Assembly: GCA_027315185.1 (NCBI GenBank)
Contig: DAHUYO010000024.1
Location: 1 to 42,190, forward strand
Origin: Acidobacteriota bacterium
GTDB taxonomy: Bacteria; Acidobacteriota; Terriglobia; Terriglobales; SCQP01
Length of the DNA: 42,190 nt
Reading direction: 5' to 3'
Part shown: in pieces, positions 16,907 through 25,050 of the stretch
How positions within the stretch are numbered: position 1 is the first letter of the stretch
How the letters are laid out: the number at the start of each line of letters is the position of its first letter
Program-made: the position numbers and the translations under genes
The notes under the pieces: generated by a model
Told to the model about the DNA's origin: nothing
Database searches by the model: none
What the model saw: only the letters and a program-made list of their open reading frames with translations

Positions 16907-18049
16907 ATGCTGGTCAAACGCGCCAACAAGATCGCCACCTTCGACGACTGGGTAGATCTTTTCCGTGTATGGCAGTCGGACATCGGCCTCGACTATCCGG
17001 AGCTGAAGCAGTACCAATTCGAGGCCAAATATGGGCCGCTGCACAGCAACGAAATCGAGTTCGGCGCCTACCGCGGCCAGAACCGCTGGCAGCGCATCCG
17101 CCAAGTCCCCGACCAGCGCGCGCAGGACGCCCTGCTGAACCTGATCGTCTACCAAGGCGACACCGAATTCGCCTCCGTCGAGCAGCAGCGCAACCTGTTC
17201 GCCGGCGCCCCGACCGAGTACGACCGCAAGGCGCTGGCCCGGGTGATGACCGAGGAGATGCGCCATGGCTACCAGATGTGCCATCTGCTGCTCGGCCACT
17301 TCGGCCATGCGGGGCGCATCGAGGCGCAGAAACTGCTGGAGCGCCGCGCCTTCAACTCCGAGCGCCTGCTCGGCTCCTTCAACGAGAGCGTGGAAAATTG
17401 GCTGGATTTCTACACCTACACCCAGTTCATAGACCGTGACGGAAAATTCCAGCTGCAAATGCTCAGCCATTCCGGCTTCGCGCCGCTGGCGCAGAGCATG
17501 GTGCCCATGCTGAAGGAGGAGTCCTTCCACCTGGGCACGGGCAATGACGGCCTGCGGCGCATCGTGCGGCGCGGGCGCATCCCGCTCGCCTACATCCAGA
17601 AATATTTCAACAAGTGGATTCCCACGGCCTTCGATTTGTTCGGCACGGATTTTTCCTCCTCCGCCCATTGGGCGTATTTGTGGGGACTGAAGGGCCGCTA
17701 TGACGAGCACACCAACGCCCAATCGGCCGACCTGGACATGCTGAACGACTCCGCCCGCAATTTGTACTATCAAGAGGTCAACGGGCTGATCCAATCGCTG
17801 AACCGCCTGATCCCCGCGGAGCAACCCAAGCTGTACACCCCGGACGTCAAGTTCAACCGCCATATCGGCCAGTTCGCCGCACAGCGCTTCAGCGTCACCG
17901 GCGAGCCGCTGGAGGAAGCGGAGTACGCGCGCCATCTCGCCGCGGTGCTGCCGCAACCCGCCGACCGCACCGCGGTCAACGCGCTGCTCGCCGCCGACAA
18001 GGAATGGATCGAACCCAAGGGCGCCGAGGCCAAATGGTCGCAGGTTTAA
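16907..18049 (+). CDS. BoxB-like di-iron benzoyl-CoA 2,3-epoxidase family protein
   Basis: The 380-residue protein matches the BoxB family in many places: VYQGDTEFASVEQQRNLF, DRDGKFQLQMLSHSGF, LIQKYF-like IQKYFNKWIPTAFDLFG and WGLKGRYDEHT. BoxB uses O2 and a di-iron centre to epoxidise benzoyl-CoA. The expected ferritin-like ligands are present: Glu87, Glu117-x-x-His120 (EEMRH) and Glu205-x-x-His208 (EESFH). It is about 90 residues shorter than the BoxB I know (about 473), lacking the N-terminal part and a segment after the second ExxH. The start is set by AAGGAG at 16895-16900, 6 bases before the ATG. BoxA (reductase) and BoxC (ring-opening lyase) are not in the window. PaaA-type phenylacetyl-CoA epoxidase is a more distant alternative. 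Confidence 0.82.
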   Translation: MLVKRANKIATFDDWVDLFRVWQSDIGLDYPELKQYQFEAKYGPLHSNEIEFGAYRGQNRWQRIRQVPDQRAQDALLNLIVYQGDTEFASVEQQRNLFAGAPTEYDRKALARVMTEEMRHGYQMCHLLLGHFGHAGRIEAQKLLERRAFNSERLLGSFNESVENWLDFYTYTQFIDRDGKFQLQMLSHSGFAPLAQSMVPMLKEESFHLGTGNDGLRRIVRRGRIPLAYIQKYFNKWIPTAFDLFGTDFSSSAHWAYLWGLKGRYDEHTNAQSADLDMLNDSARNLYYQEVNGLIQSLNRLIPAEQPKLYTPDVKFNRHIGQFAAQRFSVTGEPLEEAEYARHLAAVLPQPADRTAVNALLAADKEWIEPKGAEAKWSQV

Positions 18050-18096
18050 CGCCGCCGCCGCGATAGCCTTCGGCCCGCTCAGACGACGCCTTTCTC

Positions 18097-18867
18097 ATGG
18101 CCATGCAACTGCAAATCGCCAACGAAGGCTCCTTGCTCCGGCTGCGCCTGGCGCGTCCGCCGCTGAACGTGATCACTCTCGCGCTAGCGCGGGAAATCGT
18201 CACCGCGCTGGAGACGGCGGGGCCGGAGGTGCGCATCGTGCAGTTCGAGGCCGCCGAGGATTGCCGGGCGTTTTCCGCCGGCGTGGATGTCGCCGAACAC
18301 CTGCCGGAGCGGGCGGAAGGCATGCTGGGCGGCTTCCACGCGATTTTCCGCTGCCTCCATGCCGCCCGCTTCCTTACCCTGGCCTCCGTTCGCGGGCCGG
18401 CGCTGGGCGGCGGCGCCGAACTGGCCTGCTTCTGCGACGCGGTCATCGCCGCCGACGATGCCGAGTTCGGTTTTCCGGAAATTCAAGTGGGCAGTTTCCC
18501 GCCGGTCGCCAGCGTCATTTTGCCCCCGCTGGTCGGCCTGCGCCGGGCCCTGGACTGGATCCTGACCGGCCGGCGCATTCCCGCGGCGGAGGCGGTCATC
18601 AGCGGGCTGATTGACCGCGCCGTGCCCGCCGCGGAGGTGGAAGCCGCCGCGGCCGCGCATCGCGCCCAATGGCTGGCGCTCTCGCCGCAGATCTTGCCCA
18701 TCGCCCGCCGCGCCGTGCGCGGGGAGGGATTTCTCGCCGCCCTGGCTGAAACCGAGAACATTTACCGCCGCGAACTGCCAAAATTGGAGGATGCGCGCGA
18801 AGGCGTGTGGGCCTTTCTGGAAAAGCGCCCGCCGGCCTGGGCCGCGCCCGTCGGGCGGCCCGCCTAA
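18097..18867 (+). CDS. cyclohexa-1,5-diene-1-carbonyl-CoA hydratase-like enzyme (Dch/BamR type)
   Basis: This is a second crotonase-fold enzyme of 256 residues. Unlike the first, it has the features I associate with dienoyl-CoA hydratase of anaerobic benzoyl-CoA degraders: FSAGVDVAEHLPERAEGML followed by GFHAIFR, then LGGGAELACFCD, FGFPEIQVGSFPP and a C-terminus of the form EGVWAFLEKRPPAW. Both catalytic-type glutamates (GGGAE, FPEI) are present. The classical enzyme hydrates cyclohexa-1,5-diene-1-carbonyl-CoA, the product of benzoyl-CoA reductase. No such reductase is in the window, so here it may hydrate or open a related cyclic CoA ester formed by the BoxB-like enzyme; this is inference. 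ATG at 18097 is 47 bases after the previous stop; an ATG two codons later is possible. Confidence 0.78.
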   Translation: MAMQLQIANEGSLLRLRLARPPLNVITLALAREIVTALETAGPEVRIVQFEAAEDCRAFSAGVDVAEHLPERAEGMLGGFHAIFRCLHAARFLTLASVRGPALGGGAELACFCDAVIAADDAEFGFPEIQVGSFPPVASVILPPLVGLRRALDWILTGRRIPAAEAVISGLIDRAVPAAEVEAAAAAHRAQWLALSPQILPIARRAVRGEGFLAALAETENIYRRELPKLEDAREGVWAFLEKRPPAWAAPVGRPA

Positions 18868-18888
18868 GCGCGCGGAAAGCGAACCTCC

Positions 18889-20106
18889 ATGCCTTTCTAC
18901 CTTCGTTCCGCCACCATCGCTGCCGATCCCGCCGTCTTCGCCACGGCGCTGCCGCTGCCCGAAATTGCCGCCGCCGGATTGGAGGTGCTATTGCGGCGTT
19001 GGCTGGAGCGCTGCGGCGTGAGCATGGTACCCGCGCACGCGGAGGCCGCCGCCGCCCCCGCGCAGGGCGGCGACGGCGCGGATATTACCGAACTGGAGAT
19101 CGCCATCAACGCCGGCGCCGAAATTACCGGCAGCCTGACCGTGCGCCGCCCCGGCCATCGCGCCCGCACGGTCAAGCGCGAGGTTTCCGGCGGCGAGGGC
19201 CATCACCTGTTGTATCTGCTGCTGGAAGCCGCCGCCAAAGCCTGCGGCCGGGAAGTTCCCGCGCCTCTGACGCGGTCGTTTGAAGACCTGCGCAGCCGTT
19301 CCTTCGCGGCGCTGCTGTGGTTCATCGCCTCCTTCACGCCCGAAAACAGCGACCCGCAGCGGGCGCAAGTCCGCGCCCTGGAGCTGGATTTCTTTCTGGC
19401 CGCCGCCCGCGCCGCCGTGGCCCTGGAGCTGCTCTCCGGCCACCGCACCACCACGGTGCTCAAGCTGCTGGAAGGCATTCCGTTGCTGGACAACGATGCC
19501 GCCCGCGAGCTGGGCCTGGCGCTGTGGGCCGAATCCGGACGCCTGGGCGAGCCGGAGCAGGCCGCCTTCATCCGCCGCGCCGTCGAGCTGCTGGGCAGCG
19601 CCATCCACGCCGACGAAGATGACGGGCTGGCGCATGCGGCGCTGGCCGCCATATTGGCGCGCCAGGGCGCGGGCGCGGAGGCGCTGCCGCTGGCCGCGCG
19701 CGCCACCAATCTGGCGCCCAACGACTACCGGTCCTGGGCCGCCCTGGGCGACGCCCATCGCGCCGAGGGCGAGCACGACCAAGCGGTCTTCTATTACCAA
19801 TTGGCCCTGCGCCTCCAGCCGACCGCCGCGACGGTCCTGAAGGACGCCGCCGCCAGCCTGCTGCTGGCCAATCATCCCGACCGCGCCATCCCGCTGATCG
19901 AGCAGGCTATCGCCGCCCATCCCGACGATCCCGAAAACCACGCCAACTTGGCGCTGGCGCGGCGGGCGCTGGGCGAAGCGCAGGCGGCCCTAGCGGCGGC
20001 GCAGCACGCCGCGGCGCTGGGGCAGGCCGATCCGCGGCTGCGGCCGCGTCTGAAGGCCATGTTGGCGGAGATGGAGCGCCAGCCCGGCCTCGCCGGTCCC
20101 TCATGA
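18889..20106 (+). CDS. tetratricopeptide-repeat protein of unknown function inside the aromatic operon
   Basis: This is a 405-residue cytoplasmic protein with no signal peptide. The N-terminal 240 residues match nothing I recognise: a compact, alanine-rich alpha/beta region with SLTVRRPGHRARTVKREVSG and HHLLYLLLEAAAKACG. From about residue 240 onward there are four or so TPR units (AHAALAAILARQGAGAEALP, YRSWAALGDAHRAEGEHDQA, ATVLKDAAASLLLANHPDRA, PENHANLALARRALGEAQAA). Its stop codon overlaps the hcrC start as ATGA, so translation is coupled to that of the reductase subunit. This suggests a scaffold, assembly or maturation role for the molybdoenzyme or the oxygenase, but nothing in the sequence proves it. 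Confidence 0.8.
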   Translation: MPFYLRSATIAADPAVFATALPLPEIAAAGLEVLLRRWLERCGVSMVPAHAEAAAAPAQGGDGADITELEIAINAGAEITGSLTVRRPGHRARTVKREVSGGEGHHLLYLLLEAAAKACGREVPAPLTRSFEDLRSRSFAALLWFIASFTPENSDPQRAQVRALELDFFLAAARAAVALELLSGHRTTTVLKLLEGIPLLDNDAARELGLALWAESGRLGEPEQAAFIRRAVELLGSAIHADEDDGLAHAALAAILARQGAGAEALPLAARATNLAPNDYRSWAALGDAHRAEGEHDQAVFYYQLALRLQPTAATVLKDAAASLLLANHPDRAIPLIEQAIAAHPDDPENHANLALARRALGEAQAALAAAQHAAALGQADPRLRPRLKAMLAEMERQPGLAGPS

Positions 20107-20675
20107 CCACGGCGTTCACCGTCAACGGCCAGCCCCGCCGGCTCGAACTCGATCCGGCGACGCTGTTGCTCGAGGTGCTGCGGGAGCATCTTCGCCTGAC
20201 GGGAACAAAATGCGGCTGTGATGATTCCAGCTGCGGCGCCTGCACCGTGCTGGTCAACGGCCAGCCCGCCCTGGCCTGCACCCTGCTCGCCGCCGTCTGC
20301 GACGGCGCCCGGATCACCACCATCGAGGGCATCGCCGCCGACGGCCGCCTCACCGCGTTGCAGCGAGCCTTTGGCCGCATGGGCGGCGCGCAGTGCGGTT
20401 TCTGCACGCCGGGCATGGTAATGGCGGCCAAGGCGCTGTTGGATGACAACCCCGATCCCAGCGACGGCGAAATCCAAGCCGCCCTGAGCGGCAACATTTG
20501 CCGTTGCACGGGCTATGTGCAAATCCTAGCCTCGGTGCGCGCCGCGCTAGCCGAAGCGGCGGGCGCCGCCGCCGCTGGCGCAGCGCAACCGGATGCCGCC
20601 GCCGCGGGGGGGCGGCGCGGCTTCGGGCCCGCCCCGCCGCGCCAAGCCACGAAACCGCCGGCTGCGCATGGCTAG
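20103..20675 (+). CDS. hcrC: 4-hydroxybenzoyl-CoA reductase gamma subunit ([2Fe-2S] protein)
   Basis: This is the small electron-transfer subunit of a xanthine-oxidase-family molybdoenzyme. The N-terminal ferredoxin domain carries KCGCDDSSCGACTVLVNG plus a later Cys (ALACT) for the first [2Fe-2S] cluster. The helical domain carries GAQCGFCTPGMVMAA and ICRCTGYVQI for the second. The core is the usual 155-160 residues; residues after about 155 form an Ala/Gly/Pro-rich tail not needed for the fold. The start overlaps the TPR gene stop (ATGA), and the end overlaps the hcrA start by 8 bases. The specific assignment as 4-hydroxybenzoyl-CoA reductase rests on the HcrB-type flavoprotein subunit encoded downstream; alone, this subunit would only indicate the superfamily. 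Confidence 0.85.
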   Translation: MTTAFTVNGQPRRLELDPATLLLEVLREHLRLTGTKCGCDDSSCGACTVLVNGQPALACTLLAAVCDGARITTIEGIAADGRLTALQRAFGRMGGAQCGFCTPGMVMAAKALLDDNPDPSDGEIQAALSGNICRCTGYVQILASVRAALAEAAGAAAAGAAQPDAAAAGGRRGFGPAPPRQATKPPAAHG

Positions 20676-23220
20676 CCGCCCCCAACTCGAAGCAGCGCGC
20701 GCCGTCATCGGCGCGCCCACCGCCATGGTGGACGCGCCCCGCAAAACCAGCGGCGCGGGCGCCTATACCGACGATCTCGCCGTGCCCGGCATGCTGCACG
20801 GCAAAATCCTGCACTCGCATCTGCCCCACGCCCGCATCCGCGGCGTGGACGCCGGCGCCGCCCTGGCCCTGCCCGGCGTGCGCTGCGTCATCACCGGCGC
20901 CGACGCGCCGACGGCTTACGGCGTGCTGCCGATCGGCAAGGACGAATGCGCCTTGCAGCCCGACAAAGCGCGCTACATCGGCGACAACATCGCCTGCGTG
21001 GTGGCCGAAAGCGAGCGCATCGCCGCCGCCGCGCTGCCGCTGATCCGCGTGGAGTACGAGCCGCTGCCCGCCTATTTCGACCCGGAAGCGGCGATGGCCG
21101 CGCCCGCCGCCGGCTGGCTGCACGATCATCGCCCGAACAACATTGAGAAGGAGTACCACCACGTCTTTGGCGATCCCGACGCCGCGATGGCGCGGGCCGC
21201 CGCCGTCTGCCGCAACCGCTACGTCTGCCCCGCCGTCACCCACGCCGCGATGGAGCCGCACGCGACCTTGGCCCGGTTCGAGCCGGACGGCGGCCTCACG
21301 GTTTGGTCCTCGACGCAGGTTCCCTATTACCTGCACAAGACGCTGGCGCGGGTTCTGCAAATGTCAATGGAGCGCATCCGCGTCATCAAGCCCATGGTGG
21401 GGGGCGGTTTCGGCGGGAAAAGCGAAGTCTGCCCGCTGGAGATTGTCGCCGCCGTCGCCGCCCGCCGCGCCGGCGCGCCGGTCAAGATCACCTACTCGCG
21501 CGAGGAAGTCTTCTATGCCCATCGTGGCCGCCCGCTGCAAATCACCGTGCTGGAAACCGGCGCCGCCGCGGACGGCAAGATCCTCGCCGTCCGCGCCCGC
21601 GTCATCCAAGACGGCGGCGCTTACTGCGGCTACGGTCCCGTGACGCTGCTTTATTCCGGCGCCCTGCTCGGCGCCATGTACGACATACCGAACGTCCGCT
21701 GGGACGGCTATCGCGTCCTGACCAACAAGCCCGCCTGCGGCGCCATGCGCGGCCACGGAACGGTGAACACCCGCTTCGCCTTCGAAGCGCAGCTGGATGA
21801 ACTGGCGGAGCGCCTGGGCCTAGACCCCGCCGAACTCCGCCGCCGCAATTTTCTCCGGCCGCCATGCCGGACGGTCAACGGCCTGCGCGTGCTCAGCTAT
21901 GGCCTGCCGGAGTGCTTGGAAAAAGTCGTTGCCGCCTCCAGCTGGCGGGAACGGCGGACCGCCGCTGCCGTCGGCGCGCCGCCCGCGGCCAATGATGGGC
22001 GCGGGCCCCAGCGAGCGGAACCGGCCTCCGACCCTGCCCGCCGCCATGGCTGGGGCGTGGCTTGCAGCCATTACGTCTCCGGCGCGGCCAACGCCGTGGA
22101 CCGCGCCGACGCCATTCATTCCACCGTCTATGTCGAAGCCGCGGCGCCGCCGCCGGCCCCCGCGGGCGCCGCGAGCGGCGGCGGCGCAGAGTCAGACGCG
22201 GCGCCGCCCGCCGTCACCGTATTGACCGGGACGGCGGAGATCGGCCAAGGCTCCGACACCATGCAAGCCCAAATCGTCGCCGAAGCCCTGGGCCTGCCGC
22301 TCGCCGCCGTGGCGGTCATCGCCGCCGACTCCGCCATCACCCCGATGGACTTGGGCAGTTATTCCAGCCGCGTGACCTTCATGGCCGGCAACGCCGCCCT
22401 GCGGGCCGCCCAAGACCTGATGCGGCAGATCGCCGCCGCGCTGGCGCGGCGATGGAACTGCGAAGCAGAGGGAATTCGCTGCCTCGGCGGGCAAGTCCTA
22501 GGTCCGTCCGGTCAAGCCCTGTCCTTCGGGGCCGCCGTCGCCGCCGCTCTGCCGCCGGGGGCCGAACGCCTGCGCGGCGTCGGAACCTATTCCCCGCCCA
22601 AGGAGGCGCAAGGCGGGGACTTCAAAGGCGCCGGCGTCGGCCCCTCGCCGGCCTATTCCTACTCCGCGCAGGTCGCCGAAGTCTCCGTGGATGAGGTCAG
22701 CGGACAAGTGACGGTGCACAAAATCTGGGCGGCGCATGATTGTGGCCGCGCCCTCAACCCGGTCGCCGTCGAGGGCCAGGTCATCGGGTCGGTTTGGATG
22801 GGCCTGGGCCAGGCGCTGAGCGAGGAGATGGCCTATACGCGCGGCGGCCAGCTCGCCAACCCCGGACTGCTCGACTATCGCGTGCCAACCATTCTCGATT
22901 CGCCGCCGATCGAAGCCTTCATCGTCGAGAGCTTGGATCCGGAGGGACCGTTCGGCGCCAAGGAAGCCGGCGAGGGCTCCCTCGCCGCGGTGATTCCCGC
23001 CATCGCCAATGCCATTTATGACGCCGCCGGCATCCGCCTGTATGAGCCTCCGTTCACGCCGGACCGCGTGCTCCGCGCGCTGAAAGCCCGCGCCGCCGCG
23101 CCGGCGCCCGGCCAAGCGGCCAGCGCCGAGCAGGATCAGCCGGAGGCGAAACCTGGCCCCGCCGGTGGTTCGCCGCGGCCGTCCCACCCAGCCGGCGCAC
23201 CGCCGCAGGCGGGGAAGTGA
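20668..23220 (+). CDS. hcrA: 4-hydroxybenzoyl-CoA reductase alpha subunit (molybdopterin-binding)
   Basis: This is the catalytic molybdenum subunit, which removes the phenolic hydroxyl from 4-hydroxybenzoyl-CoA to give benzoyl-CoA. Seen are the N-terminal 'hammerhead' region (RKTSGAGAYTDDLAVPGMLHGK), the cofactor motifs GGGFGGKSEVCPLE and CGAMRGHGTVNTRFA, TAEIGQGSDTMQAQI, and the active-site Glu in GAKEAGEGSLAAVIPA. At 850 residues it is longer than the usual roughly 770. The excess lies in two low-complexity insertions (about residues 429-457 and 491-513) and a Pro/Ala-rich tail after about 810. ATG at 20668 is used because it begins MASRPQ just before the conserved domain and overlaps the hcrC stop by 8 bases; the longer frame from 20593 would be a tail-overlapping Pro/Arg-rich stretch. 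Other xanthine dehydrogenase-like functions are possible but less likely. Confidence 0.88.
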   Translation: MASRPQLEAARAVIGAPTAMVDAPRKTSGAGAYTDDLAVPGMLHGKILHSHLPHARIRGVDAGAALALPGVRCVITGADAPTAYGVLPIGKDECALQPDKARYIGDNIACVVAESERIAAAALPLIRVEYEPLPAYFDPEAAMAAPAAGWLHDHRPNNIEKEYHHVFGDPDAAMARAAAVCRNRYVCPAVTHAAMEPHATLARFEPDGGLTVWSSTQVPYYLHKTLARVLQMSMERIRVIKPMVGGGFGGKSEVCPLEIVAAVAARRAGAPVKITYSREEVFYAHRGRPLQITVLETGAAADGKILAVRARVIQDGGAYCGYGPVTLLYSGALLGAMYDIPNVRWDGYRVLTNKPACGAMRGHGTVNTRFAFEAQLDELAERLGLDPAELRRRNFLRPPCRTVNGLRVLSYGLPECLEKVVAASSWRERRTAAAVGAPPAANDGRGPQRAEPASDPARRHGWGVACSHYVSGAANAVDRADAIHSTVYVEAAAPPPAPAGAASGGGAESDAAPPAVTVLTGTAEIGQGSDTMQAQIVAEALGLPLAAVAVIAADSAITPMDLGSYSSRVTFMAGNAALRAAQDLMRQIAAALARRWNCEAEGIRCLGGQVLGPSGQALSFGAAVAAALPPGAERLRGVGTYSPPKEAQGGDFKGAGVGPSPAYSYSAQVAEVSVDEVSGQVTVHKIWAAHDCGRALNPVAVEGQVIGSVWMGLGQALSEEMAYTRGGQLANPGLLDYRVPTILDSPPIEAFIVESLDPEGPFGAKEAGEGSLAAVIPAIANAIYDAAGIRLYEPPFTPDRVLRALKARAAAPAPGQAASAEQDQPEAKPGPAGGSPRPSHPAGAPPQAGK

Positions 23221-23229
23221 GGCGCGATC

Positions 23230-24213
23230 ATGCCCCTGCCCGCCTTCCAACTCCACCGCCCACGCGAACTGGCCGAGGCGGTAGCCCTGTGGGCGGAGCG
23301 CGGCGCCGCCGGCAAACTCCTGGCCGGTGGAACGGACCTGATTCCCTCGCTCAAGCAAGGCTTGTTCGCGCCAGACCATCTCATTGACCTCGGCGCCATC
23401 GCCGGCATGACCGGCATTTCCCGCGCCGCCAACGGCGATTGGCTGATCGGCGCCATGACCCGCATTCACGAGCTGGCCGAAGACCCGACCCTGGGCCGCG
23501 AGTTCCCGCTGCTGGCCGCCGCCGCCGCGCAGATCGCCAGCCCGGTGCTGCGCCGCATGGGCACGTTGGGCGGCAATCTCTGCCTGGACACGCGCTGCCT
23601 GTGGTACAACCAGTCCTATCTTTGGCGCCAATCCTGCGGCTTCTGCCTGAAAAAAGACGGTTCGGTCTGCCACGTCGCTCCCGGCGGCCGGCGCTGCTGG
23701 GCGGCGTTCTCGGCCGACACCGCGCCGGCGCTGCTGGCGCTGGACGCCGGCGTGGAGCTCGCCGGCCCCGCGGGCGCGCGCTGGCTGCCGCTGGCCGATC
23801 TCTATTCCGGCGCCGGTGACCATCCGCTGCGCCTAGGCCGCGGCGAAATCCTCAGCCGCGTTCGCCTGCCCGCGGCCGCCGCCGGCATGCGCGGCAGCTA
23901 TCAGAAATTCCGCATCCGGAATTCCATTGATTACCCCTTGGCCGCGCTGGCGCTAGCCCTGCGCCGCGAGGCCACGGGCGGCGTCACGGCCCGTTTGGCG
24001 CTGACCGCCCTCAACCCCGCGCCGGTGCTGGTCGCCGGACTTGAACGCTGCCTGGCCGCCGCGCTGGCTGCCGATCCGCCCGATCTGACCGCCGCCGTGC
24101 AGTTGGTCAACCGCGCCGCCAAGCCATTGAGCACTTCCACGGTTCCCTCCGACTACCGCCGGGACATGGTCCAGCTCCAGGCCCGCCGCGCCCTGGAAGC
24201 CTGCCTCGCGTAG
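23230..24213 (+). CDS. hcrB: 4-hydroxybenzoyl-CoA reductase beta subunit (FAD and extra [4Fe-4S] cluster)
   Basis: The 327-residue flavoprotein subunit has FAD-binding LLAGGTDLIPSLKQG and MGTLGGNLCLDTRC. What marks it as HcrB rather than an ordinary CoxM/XdhB subunit is an inserted loop with Cys123, Cys139, Cys147 and Cys156. The spacing matches the four ligands of the additional [4Fe-4S] cluster known from the Thauera aromatica enzyme (Cys122, 138, 146 and 155, as I recall them). Cys118 and Cys136 are also in the loop region. That cluster is thought to let electrons flow toward the molybdenum site from low-potential ferredoxin. The gene starts 9 bases after the hcrA stop and is the last of the operon; a 125-base spacer separates it from convergent msrA. 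Confidence 0.92.
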   Translation: MPLPAFQLHRPRELAEAVALWAERGAAGKLLAGGTDLIPSLKQGLFAPDHLIDLGAIAGMTGISRAANGDWLIGAMTRIHELAEDPTLGREFPLLAAAAAQIASPVLRRMGTLGGNLCLDTRCLWYNQSYLWRQSCGFCLKKDGSVCHVAPGGRRCWAAFSADTAPALLALDAGVELAGPAGARWLPLADLYSGAGDHPLRLGRGEILSRVRLPAAAAGMRGSYQKFRIRNSIDYPLAALALALRREATGGVTARLALTALNPAPVLVAGLERCLAAALAADPPDLTAAVQLVNRAAKPLSTSTVPSDYRRDMVQLQARRALEACLA

Positions 24214-24338
24214 GCAGCCCGGCCTTCCAGCTCTGTGCGCGGATTGCGCGGGATCTCGCGGTTGGCGCGCGCGCCCGGCGCAACGAACCCTCCCAAGCAT
24301 GGATTGCCGCGCGCCCCGCTCACGGACCCGGCAACTCG

Positions 24339-24818
24339 TTAGATGTGGCAGTGGCTGAGGCCGCGCTTGGCCAAATATTGCTGGTGGTACTCTTCCGCGC
24401 GATAGAACGGCCCCGCGGGCTGAATCTCCGTCACGATCGGACGGGCGTATTTGCCGCTGGCCTGCCGCGCCGTCAGGGCTTGGCGCGCCGCCTGCTCCTG
24501 CTCGGGGGAAAAGAAGAAGATCGCCGACCGGTACTGCGTGCCCACGTCCGGGCCTTGCCGGTTCAGTTGCGTGGGGTCGTGATTGTCGAAGAATACGTCC
24601 AGCAGCTGACGGTAGCTGGTTTGGGCCGGATCGAACTCGACTTCGACGACCTCGGCATGGCCGGTGCCGTGGCCGCAGACCTGCTCATATGTCGGGTTGA
24701 TGGTATGCCCGCCGGCGTAGCCGACCGTGGTGCTCAGCACTCCCGGCGCTTGCCGGAACGCCTCCTCGACGCCCCAAAAACATCCCGCCCCGAACCGCGC
24801 TTTCGCCGACTCCGCCAT
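24339..24818 (-). CDS. msrA: peptide methionine-S-sulfoxide reductase
   Basis: MsrA repairs oxidised methionine by reducing methionine-S-sulfoxide. The 159-residue protein begins with the family block [19 protein letters not shown], where the Cys of GCFWG is the catalytic residue, and continues with [28 protein letters not shown] and [20 protein letters not shown], all typical. The short length and lack of a signal peptide point to a cytoplasmic enzyme. The start is supported by GGAGGA (24826-24831 on the plus-strand numbering), 7 bases before the ATG. It runs convergent to the hcr operon and is transcribed alone. Confidence 0.96.
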   Translation of the reverse strand: MAESAKARFGAGCFWGVEEAFRQAPGVLSTTVGYAGGHTINPTYEQVCGHGTGHAEVVEVEFDPAQTSYRQLLDVFFDNHDPTQLNRQGPDVGTQYRSAIFFFSPEQEQAARQALTARQASGKYARPIVTEIQPAGPFYRAEEYHQQYLAKRGLSHCHI

Positions 24819-24836
24819 TTGCGAATCCTCCGCTTT

Positions 24837-24842
24837 AGTATC
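24837..24842 (-). promoter_or_regulatory. probable -10 element of msrA
   Basis: On the minus strand GATACT precedes AAAGCGGAGGATTCGCAA and the msrA ATG. It is the only AT-rich hexamer in the spacer. The leader, about 12 bases long, would just include the Shine-Dalgarno site. Confidence 0.35.
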
Positions 24843-25050
24843 GCGCAGCGGGCGCCGGCGCGCTCCGGCCAGCAGGCCGGCGCGGCGGCCCGCGCCGGCT
24901 GCGGCGGCTCACGCCGCCAACACGCCGGATGTCAGCGCCATCACGCCGTGGCCGAACTCCGGTTCGCTCGCCGCGCGGCCACTCCGTGCCGCATCCGCCG
25001 GACGAGGCACAAAGCCTCGCCCGGCCTCCGCGACGCACGCCGTTCCCGAA

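Noticed and set aside
20593-20667. Longer N-terminus for hcrA
   Set aside because: The extra 25 residues are Pro/Arg-rich, overlap the hcrC tail and precede the usual start of the conserved domain.
24819-25050. GC-rich inverted repeats between msrA and the DinB-like gene considered as a terminator or attenuator
   Set aside because: The many short GGCCGGCG-type inversions are expected at this base composition, and none has a T-run or a clear long stem.
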